From positions 1 through 54,691 of the forward strand of contig NZ_JAEVHL010000019.1 of NCBI RefSeq assembly GCF_016803395.1: a DNA stretch of 54,691 nt, in the 5' to 3' direction. The position numbers and the translations under genes were made by a program. Numbering within the stretch: the first letter of the stretch is position 1; every line of letters begins with the position of its first letter. Below are positions 16,871 through 25,413 of the stretch, piece by piece. The notes below the pieces were generated by a model. That model was not told where the DNA came from, made no database searches, and saw only the letters and a list, made by a program, of their open reading frames with translations. Source of the DNA: Micromonospora tarensis (GTDB taxonomy: Bacteria; Actinomycetota; Actinomycetes; Mycobacteriales; Micromonosporaceae).

Positions 16871-18532
16871 TCAACGCACACAGTTGAAGCTCTGGGCGCT
16901 CTCGGGGTCGCCCGATCGGTACTTTGGCCAGGCCGGGTACTCGCAGAGCGGGCGCGTCCGGCCGCTCCTGCCGTCCACCGCCACCGGCTTGACGGGCGGC
17001 TGTCCCTTCTCGACCCACCGCTCCAGAGCGGTGAGCGAGTCCCAGTTGGCAGCGAAGGCGGGTGCGCCGACGTTGGCGTGGTTCGCGCCCGGTACGAGGT
17101 AGTACCGCATGAATTCCGAGCTCTGCCGAGGCCCTACCGTGTCGAGCACCCGCCGGTAGTAGTCGTTCGTCGAACGGTGGGAGACCAACTCGTCCGCGGC
17201 GCCGTGAAGGAGTAACAGCTTCCCGCCGGAGCGCGCGAAGGGACGGAGGTCCGAGTTGTTGCGATCCTGGATGGTGGACAGGTAGCTGATCCGGGGAAGC
17301 CACTTTCCCGGTCGTCGGGGATCGACATCGAGGGAGTTGTGGCCGGGGTCCCTGGTCAGGAAGAACTTCACCCACTGGTCCCAGTACTGGACCCCGTAGC
17401 CACTCGTCACCGGCATGGGATTGGCGGGCGCGGAGGTGCCGAATCCGAGGACCGGCGTCCTCATGTCGGCACCGGAGAGGAGCGGAAAGCCGGGGTAGTA
17501 CCGCTCACCGCTGGCGATCCGGTACGGCCACTTGAACGGCGTGGACGCCGCGACCACCGAGGTGAGCTGCGCGTCGGAGAGACAGGTCGGACCGGTGTCG
17601 GCGCCGCTGGGGCAGCGCAGCGCTCGCGGATCGAAGTGGCAGCCGTCGAGGTTCGAGATGATCTGGTCCTGGAGACCGTCCCGCCCGTCGCAGGCCGCCA
17701 TGACGCTGTCGTAGAGAAGGGTCTGCTTCTCGGGCCCGGGGAATGCGCCAGGACGCGACATCACCTGCGCGAGGTGTCCGAGCTGCAGGACTTCCGCGGT
17801 GTTGTTCCAGGCCGGGTAGGCGGAGATGACGCCATCGAAGGCGTCCGGCCACCGCTGCGCCACGACGAGGGCCTCACGACCGCCTGTCGAGCCGCCCGCG
17901 AAGTACGTTCGACCGGGCCCTGCACCGTAGCCACGACGGATGAGGTACCTGGCGGCGTCGTGGGTCTTCTTGAGCGCGTCGCCGGCGGCGAAGTTGCGGA
18001 GGGCCTCGTCGTTCATGCCGAAGGACCCGTCGAGGGACCCCGCGGGGCCCGCCTGATGACCGGAGTCACTGCCGAACGTCGCGTACCCGCGAGCCAGCGG
18101 CGCCGGCTGGTCGGGGCGCCCGAATGGCACGTTCTGCGTGATGGCGGGAATCGTCCCGTTGTATCCGCCGCCGCCGAACATGAGGGCGTTGTGGTTCCAG
18201 TCGAGCGGCATGGCGAGTTGCAGCCTGATGTCCGGCGCGGTGGGGTCGACCGGGAAGAGTGACGCACCGACGCTGCAGTATTCGACGGTCTGGCCGCTCA
18301 CGGTCTGGGTCACCAGGTTCGCCGACCCGACGCGGCCGCCCCTGGTCGGCAGACTGATCGCCGAGGCCGGGATTTCGCTCCCCGCCAATTCCGCGCATGC
18401 CGGCGTCGTGCCCGCCGTGGCGGTGGCCGGAGTGGACCCGATGACCGCCGTCGCGCCCAGGAACGTGGTGACGAGCGCCAGGGCGGCGGAGGACCGTCTC
18501 AATCTTCTACGAACTCGCAGCACTTGGTTCAT
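16871..18532 (-). CDS. secreted tannase/feruloyl esterase-family hydrolase
   Basis: This encodes 553 residues. A signal peptide with a twin-Arg-rich n-region and Ala-rich core ends near residue 40. The tannase/feruloyl esterase fold is shown by GGGGYNG, the nucleophile elbow GGSTGGRE (Ser215), an acid in HGAADELV and a His in PGANHANVG. Several Cys pairs (CPSGADTGPTC, LCEY, FNCVR) suggest disulfides of the lid. The family cleaves aromatic esters such as gallates, ferulates or hydroxyalkyl terephthalates outside the cell. The ATG follows AGGAGATCC. It heads a run with liv importer, TetR and SDR genes, suggesting that the released product is imported. Confidence 0.9.
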   Translation of the reverse strand: MNQVLRVRRRLRRSSAALALVTTFLGATAVIGSTPATATAGTTPACAELAGSEIPASAISLPTRGGRVGSANLVTQTVSGQTVEYCSVGASLFPVDPTAPDIRLQLAMPLDWNHNALMFGGGGYNGTIPAITQNVPFGRPDQPAPLARGYATFGSDSGHQAGPAGSLDGSFGMNDEALRNFAAGDALKKTHDAARYLIRRGYGAGPGRTYFAGGSTGGREALVVAQRWPDAFDGVISAYPAWNNTAEVLQLGHLAQVMSRPGAFPGPEKQTLLYDSVMAACDGRDGLQDQIISNLDGCHFDPRALRCPSGADTGPTCLSDAQLTSVVAASTPFKWPYRIASGERYYPGFPLLSGADMRTPVLGFGTSAPANPMPVTSGYGVQYWDQWVKFFLTRDPGHNSLDVDPRRPGKWLPRISYLSTIQDRNNSDLRPFARSGGKLLLLHGAADELVSHRSTNDYYRRVLDTVGPRQSSEFMRYYLVPGANHANVGAPAFAANWDSLTALERWVEKGQPPVKPVAVDGRSGRTRPLCEYPAWPKYRSGDPESAQSFNCVR

Positions 18533-18865
18533 AGCGGATCTCCTGCCTAAGCACGCTGTGCCGCCAGGTCGCCTAGATACGGCACTGAGTGCCAATACTG
18601 TGCCATGCGTCACAGGTGCTCGCAAGGGTCGGGCCGGGGATCCGTCCGGTGTGGAACGACTGTCGTGGATGCCCCGTCACCTGACCGACGACTCAGGACC
18701 GAGTGCCGCGTCGGGGCTGTGCTGGGTGATCCTTCGTTCGGTGGGCCACGCGCCGCGGCCCTTGCACCCGTTCAACGATGCGTGTAACAGTGATGGCACG
18801 CGATGGCAACAATGCGGCGGTAGCGCGACACCGCGTGCCACGCCCGAATCAGGGAGGCAGTGCCG
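18533..18865. promoter_or_regulatory. divergent promoter region, esterase operon and carboxylesterase
   Basis: This 333-base gap between two divergent secreted-esterase genes has no supported gene. A perfect interrupted palindrome GGCACT-G-AGTGCC lies at 18581-18593, 49 bases ahead of the tannase-family start. That is where a TetR-type repressor would occlude a promoter. A TATCTA-like element sits beside it on the minus strand. No such element is obvious before the carboxylesterase. Confidence 0.5.
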
Positions 18866-20569
18866 ATGCCTGCTGTGTGGTCCAGGGCCACCGTCGTCCG
18901 CGAACCGTCCGGGCGTCGTCGTCGTACGAGGTCAACTCCGCTCCGCGCGTTCCTCGGCATCGTCCTTGCGCTCGCGCTGCTGACGACGATGCCGGTCACC
19001 AGCGCGTCCGCCCAGCCTGTCCAACCCGGAAAGGGCTCGACCCTCGTCCACACGACGCTGGGTCCGATCGTCGGGCGGGACGAGGGCCGGTCCAGCGGTA
19101 CGTACTCGTGGCTGGGCATCCCGTACGCGGAGCCGCCGGTGGGCGATCTCCGGTGGCGGCCGCCGAAGCCCCACCGACCCTGGGTGCAGGCCCGACGCAC
19201 CCAGCAGTACGGGTCGGGATGCGCCCAGCCGGGCCGCTTCTTCAGCCCGTCCCCGAACGGGCCGTTCTACGACCTGGCGGTACGCGACGGGTTGCAGCAG
19301 CCCGTCGGTGCGGAGGACTGCCTGACGCTGAACATCTTCCGCCCGTCGACGGCGAAGCGAGACCTACCCGTCGTGTTCTTCATCCACGGCGGGAGCAACG
19401 TCGTCGGGTATTCGGCGGATCCGATGTACGACGGTCGGGAACTGGCCAGGCGTGCCCAGGCCATCGTCGTCACCGTCAACTACCGGACGGGGATCTTCGG
19501 CTGGCTGAACGCCGGAAGCGCAGGGGACGACTCGCTGTCCGCGTCCGGCAACTTCGGTACTCTCGACCTGGTCGACGCGCTCCGCTTCGTCGACCGGAAC
19601 GCCCGCACGTTCGGTGGCGACCCGGACAACATCACCGTCATGGGCCAGTCGGCGGGCGCGGTGAATGTCTGGTCGCTGCTCGTCTCCCCACTGTCGCGGG
19701 CGATGGTCGACAAGGCGATCCCGCTCAGCGGTGGCCTGAGCACCCGAAGTGTGGCAGTCGCGAGGGCGTACGCCGACCGCGTCATGCAGGCCGCGGAGAG
19801 CGACCACCCCTCCTCGGGCAGGAGCGGCATGGATCTGCTCCGCTCGCTGTCCGCCGACGACCTGGTACGTGTGCTCGTCCGGCACCAACTCGACGCCACA
19901 CCAGCGGTCATCGCCGACGGCGCGGTGATCCCCTCGGACCCGTACGCCGTGCTCGAGTCCGGGGTCGGCCGCGACGTGCCCGTACTGGCCGGGAACACCC
20001 TCGAGGAAGGGAAGTTGTTCGGCAGCGCCGTCGGAGCGCACAAGCCGAGTGACTACGACCGGTTCACGGCGCAGTACCTGTTCGACCCCGACAACCCGGG
20101 TAACCTGACCGTCTCCGATCTGCTCAAGGACGACTACCTTCCGGTGGACAAGCCCCAGGGCTGGAACGATGCCGCCGGAGCGCTGACCGAAGCTGTCTTC
20201 ACGGGCATCAACCGGGACTCCCTGAACGCGTTGGCCCGCAGCGGGAACCGATCGCTCTATCACTACCGGTTCGACTGGAACCAGGAGCCCGCGCCGTTCG
20301 ACCAGGTGTACGGCGCCGTACACGCGATCGACCTGCCCTTCGTGTTCGGCACCTTCGGGCGCACGGTGTTCTCCTACGCCTTCAGTCAGCAGAACCAGCC
20401 GGGACGACTGAGGTTGTCGAACCTGATGATCGAAAGCGTCCGGAATTTCGTCCACGAGGGCTCGCCGCAGCACCGGGGACTCGGTCGTACCTGGGAGCAG
20501 TGGCCGACGAGCCTGGTGCTGGACGCGGACGACCGGCACGTCCGTCTCGGGTCGACGACCGACCGGTGA
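18866..20569 (+). CDS. secreted type-B carboxylesterase
   Basis: This encodes 567 residues. A basic N-terminus (about 1-27) and hydrophobic signal segment end in SASAQ near residue 50. The family marks are GIPYAEPPVGDLRW, EDCLTLNIFRP, oxyanion-hole HGGSN and nucleophile elbow GQSAGA (Ser262), with GG-rich flanks. Residue 179 onward reads NVVGY in place of the commoner GGxFxxG, a small deviation at the oxyanion hole. ATG 18866 follows GGGAGG at 8 bases; GTG 18860 is an alternative. It is divergent from the tannase-family esterase, so both may act on related extracellular esters. Confidence 0.88.
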   Translation: MPAVWSRATVVREPSGRRRRTRSTPLRAFLGIVLALALLTTMPVTSASAQPVQPGKGSTLVHTTLGPIVGRDEGRSSGTYSWLGIPYAEPPVGDLRWRPPKPHRPWVQARRTQQYGSGCAQPGRFFSPSPNGPFYDLAVRDGLQQPVGAEDCLTLNIFRPSTAKRDLPVVFFIHGGSNVVGYSADPMYDGRELARRAQAIVVTVNYRTGIFGWLNAGSAGDDSLSASGNFGTLDLVDALRFVDRNARTFGGDPDNITVMGQSAGAVNVWSLLVSPLSRAMVDKAIPLSGGLSTRSVAVARAYADRVMQAAESDHPSSGRSGMDLLRSLSADDLVRVLVRHQLDATPAVIADGAVIPSDPYAVLESGVGRDVPVLAGNTLEEGKLFGSAVGAHKPSDYDRFTAQYLFDPDNPGNLTVSDLLKDDYLPVDKPQGWNDAAGALTEAVFTGINRDSLNALARSGNRSLYHYRFDWNQEPAPFDQVYGAVHAIDLPFVFGTFGRTVFSYAFSQQNQPGRLRLSNLMIESVRNFVHEGSPQHRGLGRTWEQWPTSLVLDADDRHVRLGSTTDR

Positions 20570-20579
20570 GGGCGGTCTG

Positions 20580-21224
20580 TCACCCGCCCAGGTACGCGGT
20601 CAGCCGGTCGGCGAGCTGCCTGGGGTGGCTGAGCGCCACCGCGTGGCCCCCGTCGATCTCGTCGGGAGTGACGTCGAGCCGGTCGGCGGCCACCCGGCGC
20701 TGGAAGTCCGCCGGGAAGAACCGGTCGTCGCGGGCGACGAGCACCGTCGTCGGCACGTCCGGCCAGGCGGCCAGCGGCCACGGCTCGTTCCACTCCGCGC
20801 TGACCTGGTCCCGGCTGTGCGCGGCAGCCTCCGCGACGACCTCCGCCGGCACGCCGTTGTAGAACTGCTGCTCCTCGCTGAGCCCCTCGGCGCCTCGGTA
20901 TCCGGTGTTGTCCCACCAGTCCCCGGGCCGCTCACCGGGTTTCGGAACCATCGGCGTGAGGAGGACGATCAGCCGTACCGGCAGCCGGTCGGCGAGCAGC
21001 GGCGCGGTGAACGCGCCATACGAGTGGCCGACGACCACGAGGTCACGCCGGTCGCCGACCGCGCTGACGACGGTCTCGCGGAACTCGGCGAACCCCGCCG
21101 AACGGTCCTCGATGGGCAGCTCGGGCACCACCACGTCGTGGTGCCGGTCGGCCAACTCGGGGACCAGGAGATGCCAGTCCCACGCGCTGCCCCCGCCACC
21201 GTGGATCAGAACGAACGTCGCCAT
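20580..21224 (-). CDS. alpha/beta hydrolase
   Basis: This 214-residue protein has an alpha/beta hydrolase fold with oxyanion loop HGGGGSAWDW near the start, nucleophile elbow GHSYGA, acid in VARDDRFFP, and His in DGGHAVALSHP. It is cytoplasmic, with no signal. The start is placed at the ATG giving MATFVLIHG; the open frame extends to 21446 only because it runs into IS remnant sequence in the same frame. Similar proteins are often annotated as salicylate esterase-like or haloalkane-type hydrolases; no substrate can be inferred. It converges on the carboxylesterase gene 10 bases away. Confidence 0.85.
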   Translation of the reverse strand: MATFVLIHGGGGSAWDWHLLVPELADRHHDVVVPELPIEDRSAGFAEFRETVVSAVGDRRDLVVVGHSYGAFTAPLLADRLPVRLIVLLTPMVPKPGERPGDWWDNTGYRGAEGLSEEQQFYNGVPAEVVAEAAAHSRDQVSAEWNEPWPLAAWPDVPTTVLVARDDRFFPADFQRRVAADRLDVTPDEIDGGHAVALSHPRQLADRLTAYLGG

Positions 21225-21274
21225 GACCCGAAGCGTCACAGAGGGGTACGACAGGTACGCCACGACGCCGGTTC

Positions 21275-21506
21275 GGCGGTGGAGCTGCGCGGCGGCGGTG
21301 ACGGTGGCCTGGATCGACGTTGCTGTCTTATCGTGGCGGGTCGCCACGCTGTGGCACTGCACCCGCCGGTCATCGACGCGAGGTCGACCCCCAGTCACCG
21401 TCGACGGCAGATGCCGCGACAGCGCCTCCCGCTCGACGTCAGACAACTCCTAACGACGACCCACGCGCTACCCGATCCGACGCCAAGATCCTTTGAAGAC
21501 GCTGCC
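21275..21506 (-). mobile_element. internally deleted IS5-like transposase remnant A
   Basis: Read on the minus strand this starts with an IS5-type N-terminus (SDVEREALSRHLPS, then GGRPRVDDRRV). It jumps directly to the C-terminal region (SVATRHDKTATSIQATVT) with the whole catalytic core missing. The outer end GGCAGCGTCTTCAAAGG (about 21490-21506) matches the end of remnant B, so it is a likely terminal inverted repeat. The other end cannot be placed. It is fused in frame to the upstream side of the hydrolase gene. It is a MITE-like deletion derivative with no function of its own. Confidence 0.65.
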
Positions 21507-21609
21507 CAACCGCCTGGGCAGCGGAACGGATGCCATGCGGCTGCGCGACGAGATCGTCGAGGCGTTGCGGCAAGTCAGTGCCGACGGGGCGTGGAATCAT
21601 CACCGCTGA
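21505..21609 (+). other. possible truncated gene end next to IS remnant A
   Basis: Immediately beyond the inferred IS end, a plus frame reads NRLGSGTDAMRLRDEIVEALRQ and ends with a stop at 21607-21609. The amphipathic helical character looks protein-like, but there is no start or ribosome site. It may be the 3' stub of a gene cut by the insertion; the assignment is weak. Confidence 0.25.
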
Positions 21610-21646
21610 TGACGGAGCACCCGGACAACGTCATTAGAGTTCCGGC

Positions 21647-22177
21647 ATGGAGAACACCACCTGCGGCGTACGCATCAGACGTGGCGGCCCGGCCGACGCG
21701 CCCGCCGTACTGGCCATGCTCGACTCCGCGGTGCGCTGGATGAACGATCGCGGCAACACCGAACAGTGGGGCACGACCCCGTTCTCCGAGAAGCCCGGAG
21801 GGCCCGAGCTGGTCGATCGTTACATGACCGAGAACCTCCCGTACATCGCGGAGTTTGATGGGACGCCGGCCGCGGCCCTGGTCCTGGACTCCGGTCCCGA
21901 CCCGCGTGCACCGATCACGCCTGCGGAAGAACCGGAGCGCTACGTCCGCCTCCTGGTCTCTGACCGGCGATTCGCCGGTCGGCACCTCGGGTCGGCCCTG
22001 CTGGCACACGCCGTGCAGGAGACCCGGCGAGCCGGTGTACCCCTCCTGCGGGTCGACTGCTGGGCGGGCGGCGGTGGCGAGTTGGTGACCTTCTATGAGC
22101 GCCACGGGTTCACGTCCACCGAGACCTTCCGGTCCGGGTCCTGGCCCGGTCAGGTGCTGGCCCAGCGGGTCGGTTGA
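21647..22177 (+). CDS. GNAT-family N-acetyltransferase
   Basis: This 176-residue protein has a GNAT fold. It contains RRGGPADAPAVLAMLDSA near the N-terminus, beta4 YVRLLVSDRRFAGRHLGSALL with the acetyl-CoA loop R-x-x-G-x-G/A (RRFAGRHLGSA), and C-terminal LRVDCWAGGGGELVTFYERHGF. The substrate is unknown. The ATG at 21647 has only a weak ribosome site. It stands alone between two IS5-like remnants in opposite orientation, so it may sit on a segment disturbed by insertion. Confidence 0.85.
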   Translation: MENTTCGVRIRRGGPADAPAVLAMLDSAVRWMNDRGNTEQWGTTPFSEKPGGPELVDRYMTENLPYIAEFDGTPAAALVLDSGPDPRAPITPAEEPERYVRLLVSDRRFAGRHLGSALLAHAVQETRRAGVPLLRVDCWAGGGGELVTFYERHGFTSTETFRSGSWPGQVLAQRVG

Positions 22178-22229
22178 GTTCGGCCAGCTGATCCCAGTCG
22201 GGCACGTGGCATGGCGGCCACCCGGCGGA

Positions 22230-22527
22230 TCAGCGGGGCTCCACCAGGAGTCGGGCGTGATTCGCCAATGACCGCTGGTAGCCCGGCAGGTGCTTGCGAG
22301 CGCCCCGGCGATCGAGACTGCCTCCCGCTCCCGGCCGGCCCCGGTCAGCGCCAGTGCGAGCGTCGCTCTGAGCGGGTCGTCGAGTTCGTCGGAGCCGCGC
22401 TCGCGCTCCTCGGACAGCAGCCGGACACTCGGTCCCAACTCGTCGGCGAGGGCATCCACCCGCGTGCGGAACTCGTCCGCGTCCCAGTCCTCGGGTGCCG
22501 CGTTGAAGGCCGCCCACAGGCGTCGAC
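22230..22527 (-). pseudogene. 3' fragment of a TPR-like protein gene, frameshifted
   Basis: The minus strand reads LWAAFNAAPEDWDADEFRTR and on through VDALADELG and ALALTGAGREREAVSIAGALA in one frame. It then continues as KHLPGYQRSLANHARLLVEPR and a stop in the next. The switch is at about 22290-22297 and equals one missing base (an AA/AAA run). The helical pairs resemble a tetratricopeptide end. The 5' part is absent: at about 22525 the sequence changes to IS5-like transposase sequence. This is a gene remnant truncated by an insertion; its function is not recoverable. Confidence 0.6.
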
Positions 22528-22647
22528 CGGCTCAAGCAGTGCCGCAGCCTGGCGACCCGCTACGACGAGACAGCAACGTCGTTCCAGGTCACCGTCACCA
22601 TCGCCGCGCTGCTCCAGTGGTTGCGAGCCTTTGAAGAGACGCCGTAG
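22522..22647 (+). mobile_element. IS5-like transposase remnant B, C-terminal part
   Basis: The plus frame reads DRLKQCRSLATRYDETATSF and on to AALLQWLRAFEETP and TAG, the usual end of IS5-family transposases (RYDKTA motif). Its nucleotide sequence closely resembles the equivalent part of remnant A in opposite orientation. The end CCTTTGAAGAGACGCCG (22628-22644) pairs as an inverted repeat with the outer end of remnant A. Only the right end of an element is present. Confidence 0.7.
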
Positions 22648-22703
22648 CGGCCGAGCCGGAAAACGGGTTCGGGCCGGGCCGACCCACAGTGCAGGATGTC
22701 GAG

Positions 22704-24296
22704 GTGAACAAAAGCAGCCGTGCCGGCTGGCCCGTTCCGCACCCGGTGGTCGTGGAGAACGCTCTGCTCGGGTCGGTGCGAGTCGCGGTCGATGAGGCCG
22801 GAGCAGGCCAGTGGGAAGCGTTGGACCGGCTGGTCGACGTGCTGCTGGATATCGACGCTGTGGGCGAGGAGGCGCTGGCGCGCTCGGCGGTGGCGCTGGT
22901 TGCCGCTGTGCCGGGGCTGGTGGTTCGGCTCGACGAGCACGCGCGGTCGACGCCGTGGCGGGGGCGACACCAGCGGCCCGCCCGGCCGCGGGTTGCCGCA
23001 TGGTTATCGGGGATGGCGTCGAGCCCGGTTGCCACGGTGCTGGCGAGCATGCACCGTGACGGCAGGATCCGGGAGCGTGCCGTCACGGCGATGGTCGCCC
23101 GCCCGTACCCGGAGGCGATGCCGTTCCTGGTGCTCCGTACCGCTGACTGGGTCGCGCCGGTGCGGGACCGGGCCCGGGCCGGGCTCGCGGTGCTGCTCGC
23201 CGACGACCCCGCCGCCCACCTGCCGGTGGTCCTGCCGACGGCGCTACGGCTTGCGGCGCGGCTGCGTGCCGGCTTCGCGGTGACCCAGGTCCGCGCGGCG
23301 ATCCTGGCGGTGTCGGAGCCGGTGTGGCGGCGTCTTCTCGGCTCGGCCGACCGTCGGGCGCGCCCCGTCGTCTTCGACCTCGTCCTGTCGCAGGGTTGGC
23401 TGCGGATGCCGGATCTCGTCGCCTTCGCCGAGTCGGATCCGGAGCTGCGGATACGGGCGCGGGCGGTCGAGGCGGCGTGTCGCGACGCGGTCTGGACCCG
23501 CCGGCACGACGTCCTGCGCCGGCTGGCGCGGTCAGCGAGGGCTGAGGTGCGCGTCGTGGCGTTGACCGGGCTGGTGCGGGTCGGTCAGGACGCCGACGTC
23601 GCGGCCTACCTGGATGACGACGCGCCAATGGTACGGGCCGTGGCCCGAGACGCGGCCCGCCGGCTCGGCATCGACGTCCGGGAGCACTACCGGGCCGCCG
23701 TGGCCACCGGCGAGCCGCGCCCCGGATCGATCGCCGGGCTCGCCGAGACCAGCTCGGAGAAGGACGCCCACCTGTTGTGGCGATTCTTCGCCCACCAGCG
23801 CGCACACCTTCGTGCCCAGGCGGTACGAGGTCTGCGGCTGCTGGACGCGGTGGTGGCGGAGGAGGAGTTGGTGGCCCTGCTGCGGGACCCGTCCCCGGCG
23901 GTGGTCCGGGAGGTGACCGTGGCGCTTCGTCCGGTCGCCGCCGCGCTGCCCCCGGACCTGCCGTGGGACCTGCTTCGGGACGCACGGGTGGAGCTGCGTC
24001 GGGCCGGCTACCGGCTGCTGCGCGGCCGCGGCGTCGACATCGAGTTGCGGGCGGCGCTGATCCTGGCCGTTGACCCGAACCCGCGCCTGGCCGAACGGGG
24101 CAGGGCCGACGCCACCCGGATCGCCCGCGATGTTGCCCGGGCGGCCTGGCGCGCTGCCCCCCGCCCGGAGCTGACGGTCACCGCGACGGAACACGCCGAA
24201 CTGGTCACGTTGGCGGCGCGGGCGGCGGTGGCATTGGGGGAGGAGACCGCTCAGCAGCTCGCGGAATGGTTGGCGAACAGCCACCCCGGGGAATAA
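22704..24296 (+). CDS. HEAT-repeat protein
   Basis: This roughly 530-residue, Arg/Ala-rich soluble protein is built from repeated helical pairs. Examples are DRARAGLAVLLADDP, RIRARAVEAACRDAVW, EVRVVALTGLVRVGQDADVA, PMVRAVARDAARRLGI and AVVREVTVALRPVAAALPP, which match HEAT/armadillo-like repeats spread from about 100 to 500. It has no signal, membrane segment or catalytic motif. GTG 22704 is chosen with AGGA upstream; GTG 22689 is an alternative. It begins 56 bases after IS remnant B. A scaffold or protein-binding role is all the fold suggests. Confidence 0.78.
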   Translation: MNKSSRAGWPVPHPVVVENALLGSVRVAVDEAGAGQWEALDRLVDVLLDIDAVGEEALARSAVALVAAVPGLVVRLDEHARSTPWRGRHQRPARPRVAAWLSGMASSPVATVLASMHRDGRIRERAVTAMVARPYPEAMPFLVLRTADWVAPVRDRARAGLAVLLADDPAAHLPVVLPTALRLAARLRAGFAVTQVRAAILAVSEPVWRRLLGSADRRARPVVFDLVLSQGWLRMPDLVAFAESDPELRIRARAVEAACRDAVWTRRHDVLRRLARSARAEVRVVALTGLVRVGQDADVAAYLDDDAPMVRAVARDAARRLGIDVREHYRAAVATGEPRPGSIAGLAETSSEKDAHLLWRFFAHQRAHLRAQAVRGLRLLDAVVAEEELVALLRDPSPAVVREVTVALRPVAAALPPDLPWDLLRDARVELRRAGYRLLRGRGVDIELRAALILAVDPNPRLAERGRADATRIARDVARAAWRAAPRPELTVTATEHAELVTLAARAAVALGEETAQQLAEWLANSHPGE

Positions 24297-24366
24297 CCGA
24301 GCCACGAGGTAGCCTTCTTCCGCTCAACGTTCCTTGACGGAACGCAGCGGGGCACCCCCTCCGGGC

Positions 24367-25296
24367 ATGGACAATCCGCTGGTGACGGCGCACGATAGGG
24401 CGATGCCGCTTCAGGAGGGATTCCGGGGGCAACGGATGGCCTCGGTGCCCCGTCCGCTCGTCGCCGAGGCGTTGCGACGCCCGATCACCGGGCGGCTGCT
24501 CGTCACCGACGCCGGATACTACCCCGACGCCGCTGACCACCGGATGCAACGTCCTCGGGGCACGCCCGAGGTGGTCCTGATCGTGTGTGCCTCGGGTATG
24601 GGCTGGGCCCGCGTCGGGTCCGGCACGCACCGGATCGGGGCGTGGCAGGCGTTGGTCATCCCGCGCGGCGTCCCCCACGAATACGGTGCCGACGAACGCG
24701 ACCCCTGGACGATCTGGTGGGCGCATCTGATGGGGTCGGACGTGTCGAAGCTGATCGACTGCATGGAGGCCACTACCGAGCGGCCCGTGGTGCCGGTGCG
24801 GGGCATCGGCCGGGCGGTGGCGCTGCTGGACGAGATCGTCACCTGCGTCGAGCGCGACCAGTCGCCGGTTCGCCTGCTGGGCGCGGCGGGGACCGCGTGG
24901 AAGCTGTTGACCCAGATCAGCGTCGACCGCCTGCTTCCCGAGCCGGGGGACCCGCTGCAACGCGCCATGACATACCTGGCCGAGCGCCTCGACGCAACGG
25001 TGAAGGTGCCCGAGCTGGCGCGGCTGGTCGGGGTGTCGCCGTCACATCTGAGCACCCTGTTCCGCAGAGCGACAGGCGGCGGGGTGTTGGCCCACCACAC
25101 CGCACTGCGGATGGCGAAAGCGCGGCAGCTGCTCGACACGACGGGCGCGACGGTCACCGAGATCGCGGCCGAGATCGGCTTCGACGACGCCTTCTACTTC
25201 TCCCGGGTCTTCCGGAAGCACCACGGGATGAGCCCGAGCGGTTTCCGCCGCCGTCATGCCGGCTACCAGGTCACCGACGTGGCGTTCGAGGTGTGA
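24367..25296 (+). CDS. AraC/XylS-family transcriptional regulator
   Basis: This encodes 309 residues: an N-terminal cupin ligand-binding domain (about 25-170; PRGVPHEYGADERDPWTIWW) and a C-terminal double HTH (about 195-300; VPELARLVGVSPSHLSTLFRRATG, VTEIAAEIGFDDAFYFSRVFRKHHGMSPSGFR). This domain order is typical of sugar-responsive AraC regulators. The start is uncertain among ATG 24367, 24403 and 24436; none has a strong ribosome site. It converges on the sugar importer and GH97 operon and is its probable activator. Confidence 0.87.
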   Translation: MDNPLVTAHDRAMPLQEGFRGQRMASVPRPLVAEALRRPITGRLLVTDAGYYPDAADHRMQRPRGTPEVVLIVCASGMGWARVGSGTHRIGAWQALVIPRGVPHEYGADERDPWTIWWAHLMGSDVSKLIDCMEATTERPVVPVRGIGRAVALLDEIVTCVERDQSPVRLLGAAGTAWKLLTQISVDRLLPEPGDPLQRAMTYLAERLDATVKVPELARLVGVSPSHLSTLFRRATGGGVLAHHTALRMAKARQLLDTTGATVTEIAAEIGFDDAFYFSRVFRKHHGMSPSGFRRRHAGYQVTDVAFEV

Positions 25297-25340
25297 CCGT
25301 ACCGCAGAAGGCGCCGCGCGCCGCCGCCGGAGTGGGCCCG

Positions 25341-25382
25341 GCGGGTTCGTCCGGACACCGGGTGGCATCCGGACGAACCCGC
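25341..25382. terminator. bidirectional terminator between araC-type gene and sugar permease
   Basis: A perfect 15-base-pair inverted repeat (GCGGGTTCGTCCGGA at 25341-25355 and its complement at 25368-25382) surrounds a 12-base loop. It lies centrally in the gap between two converging genes, with no T-run needed in high-GC actinomycetes. Confidence 0.85.
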
Positions 25383-25413
25383 ACGTTGCTCGGTGACGCG
25401 GCCCGATGCCGGC

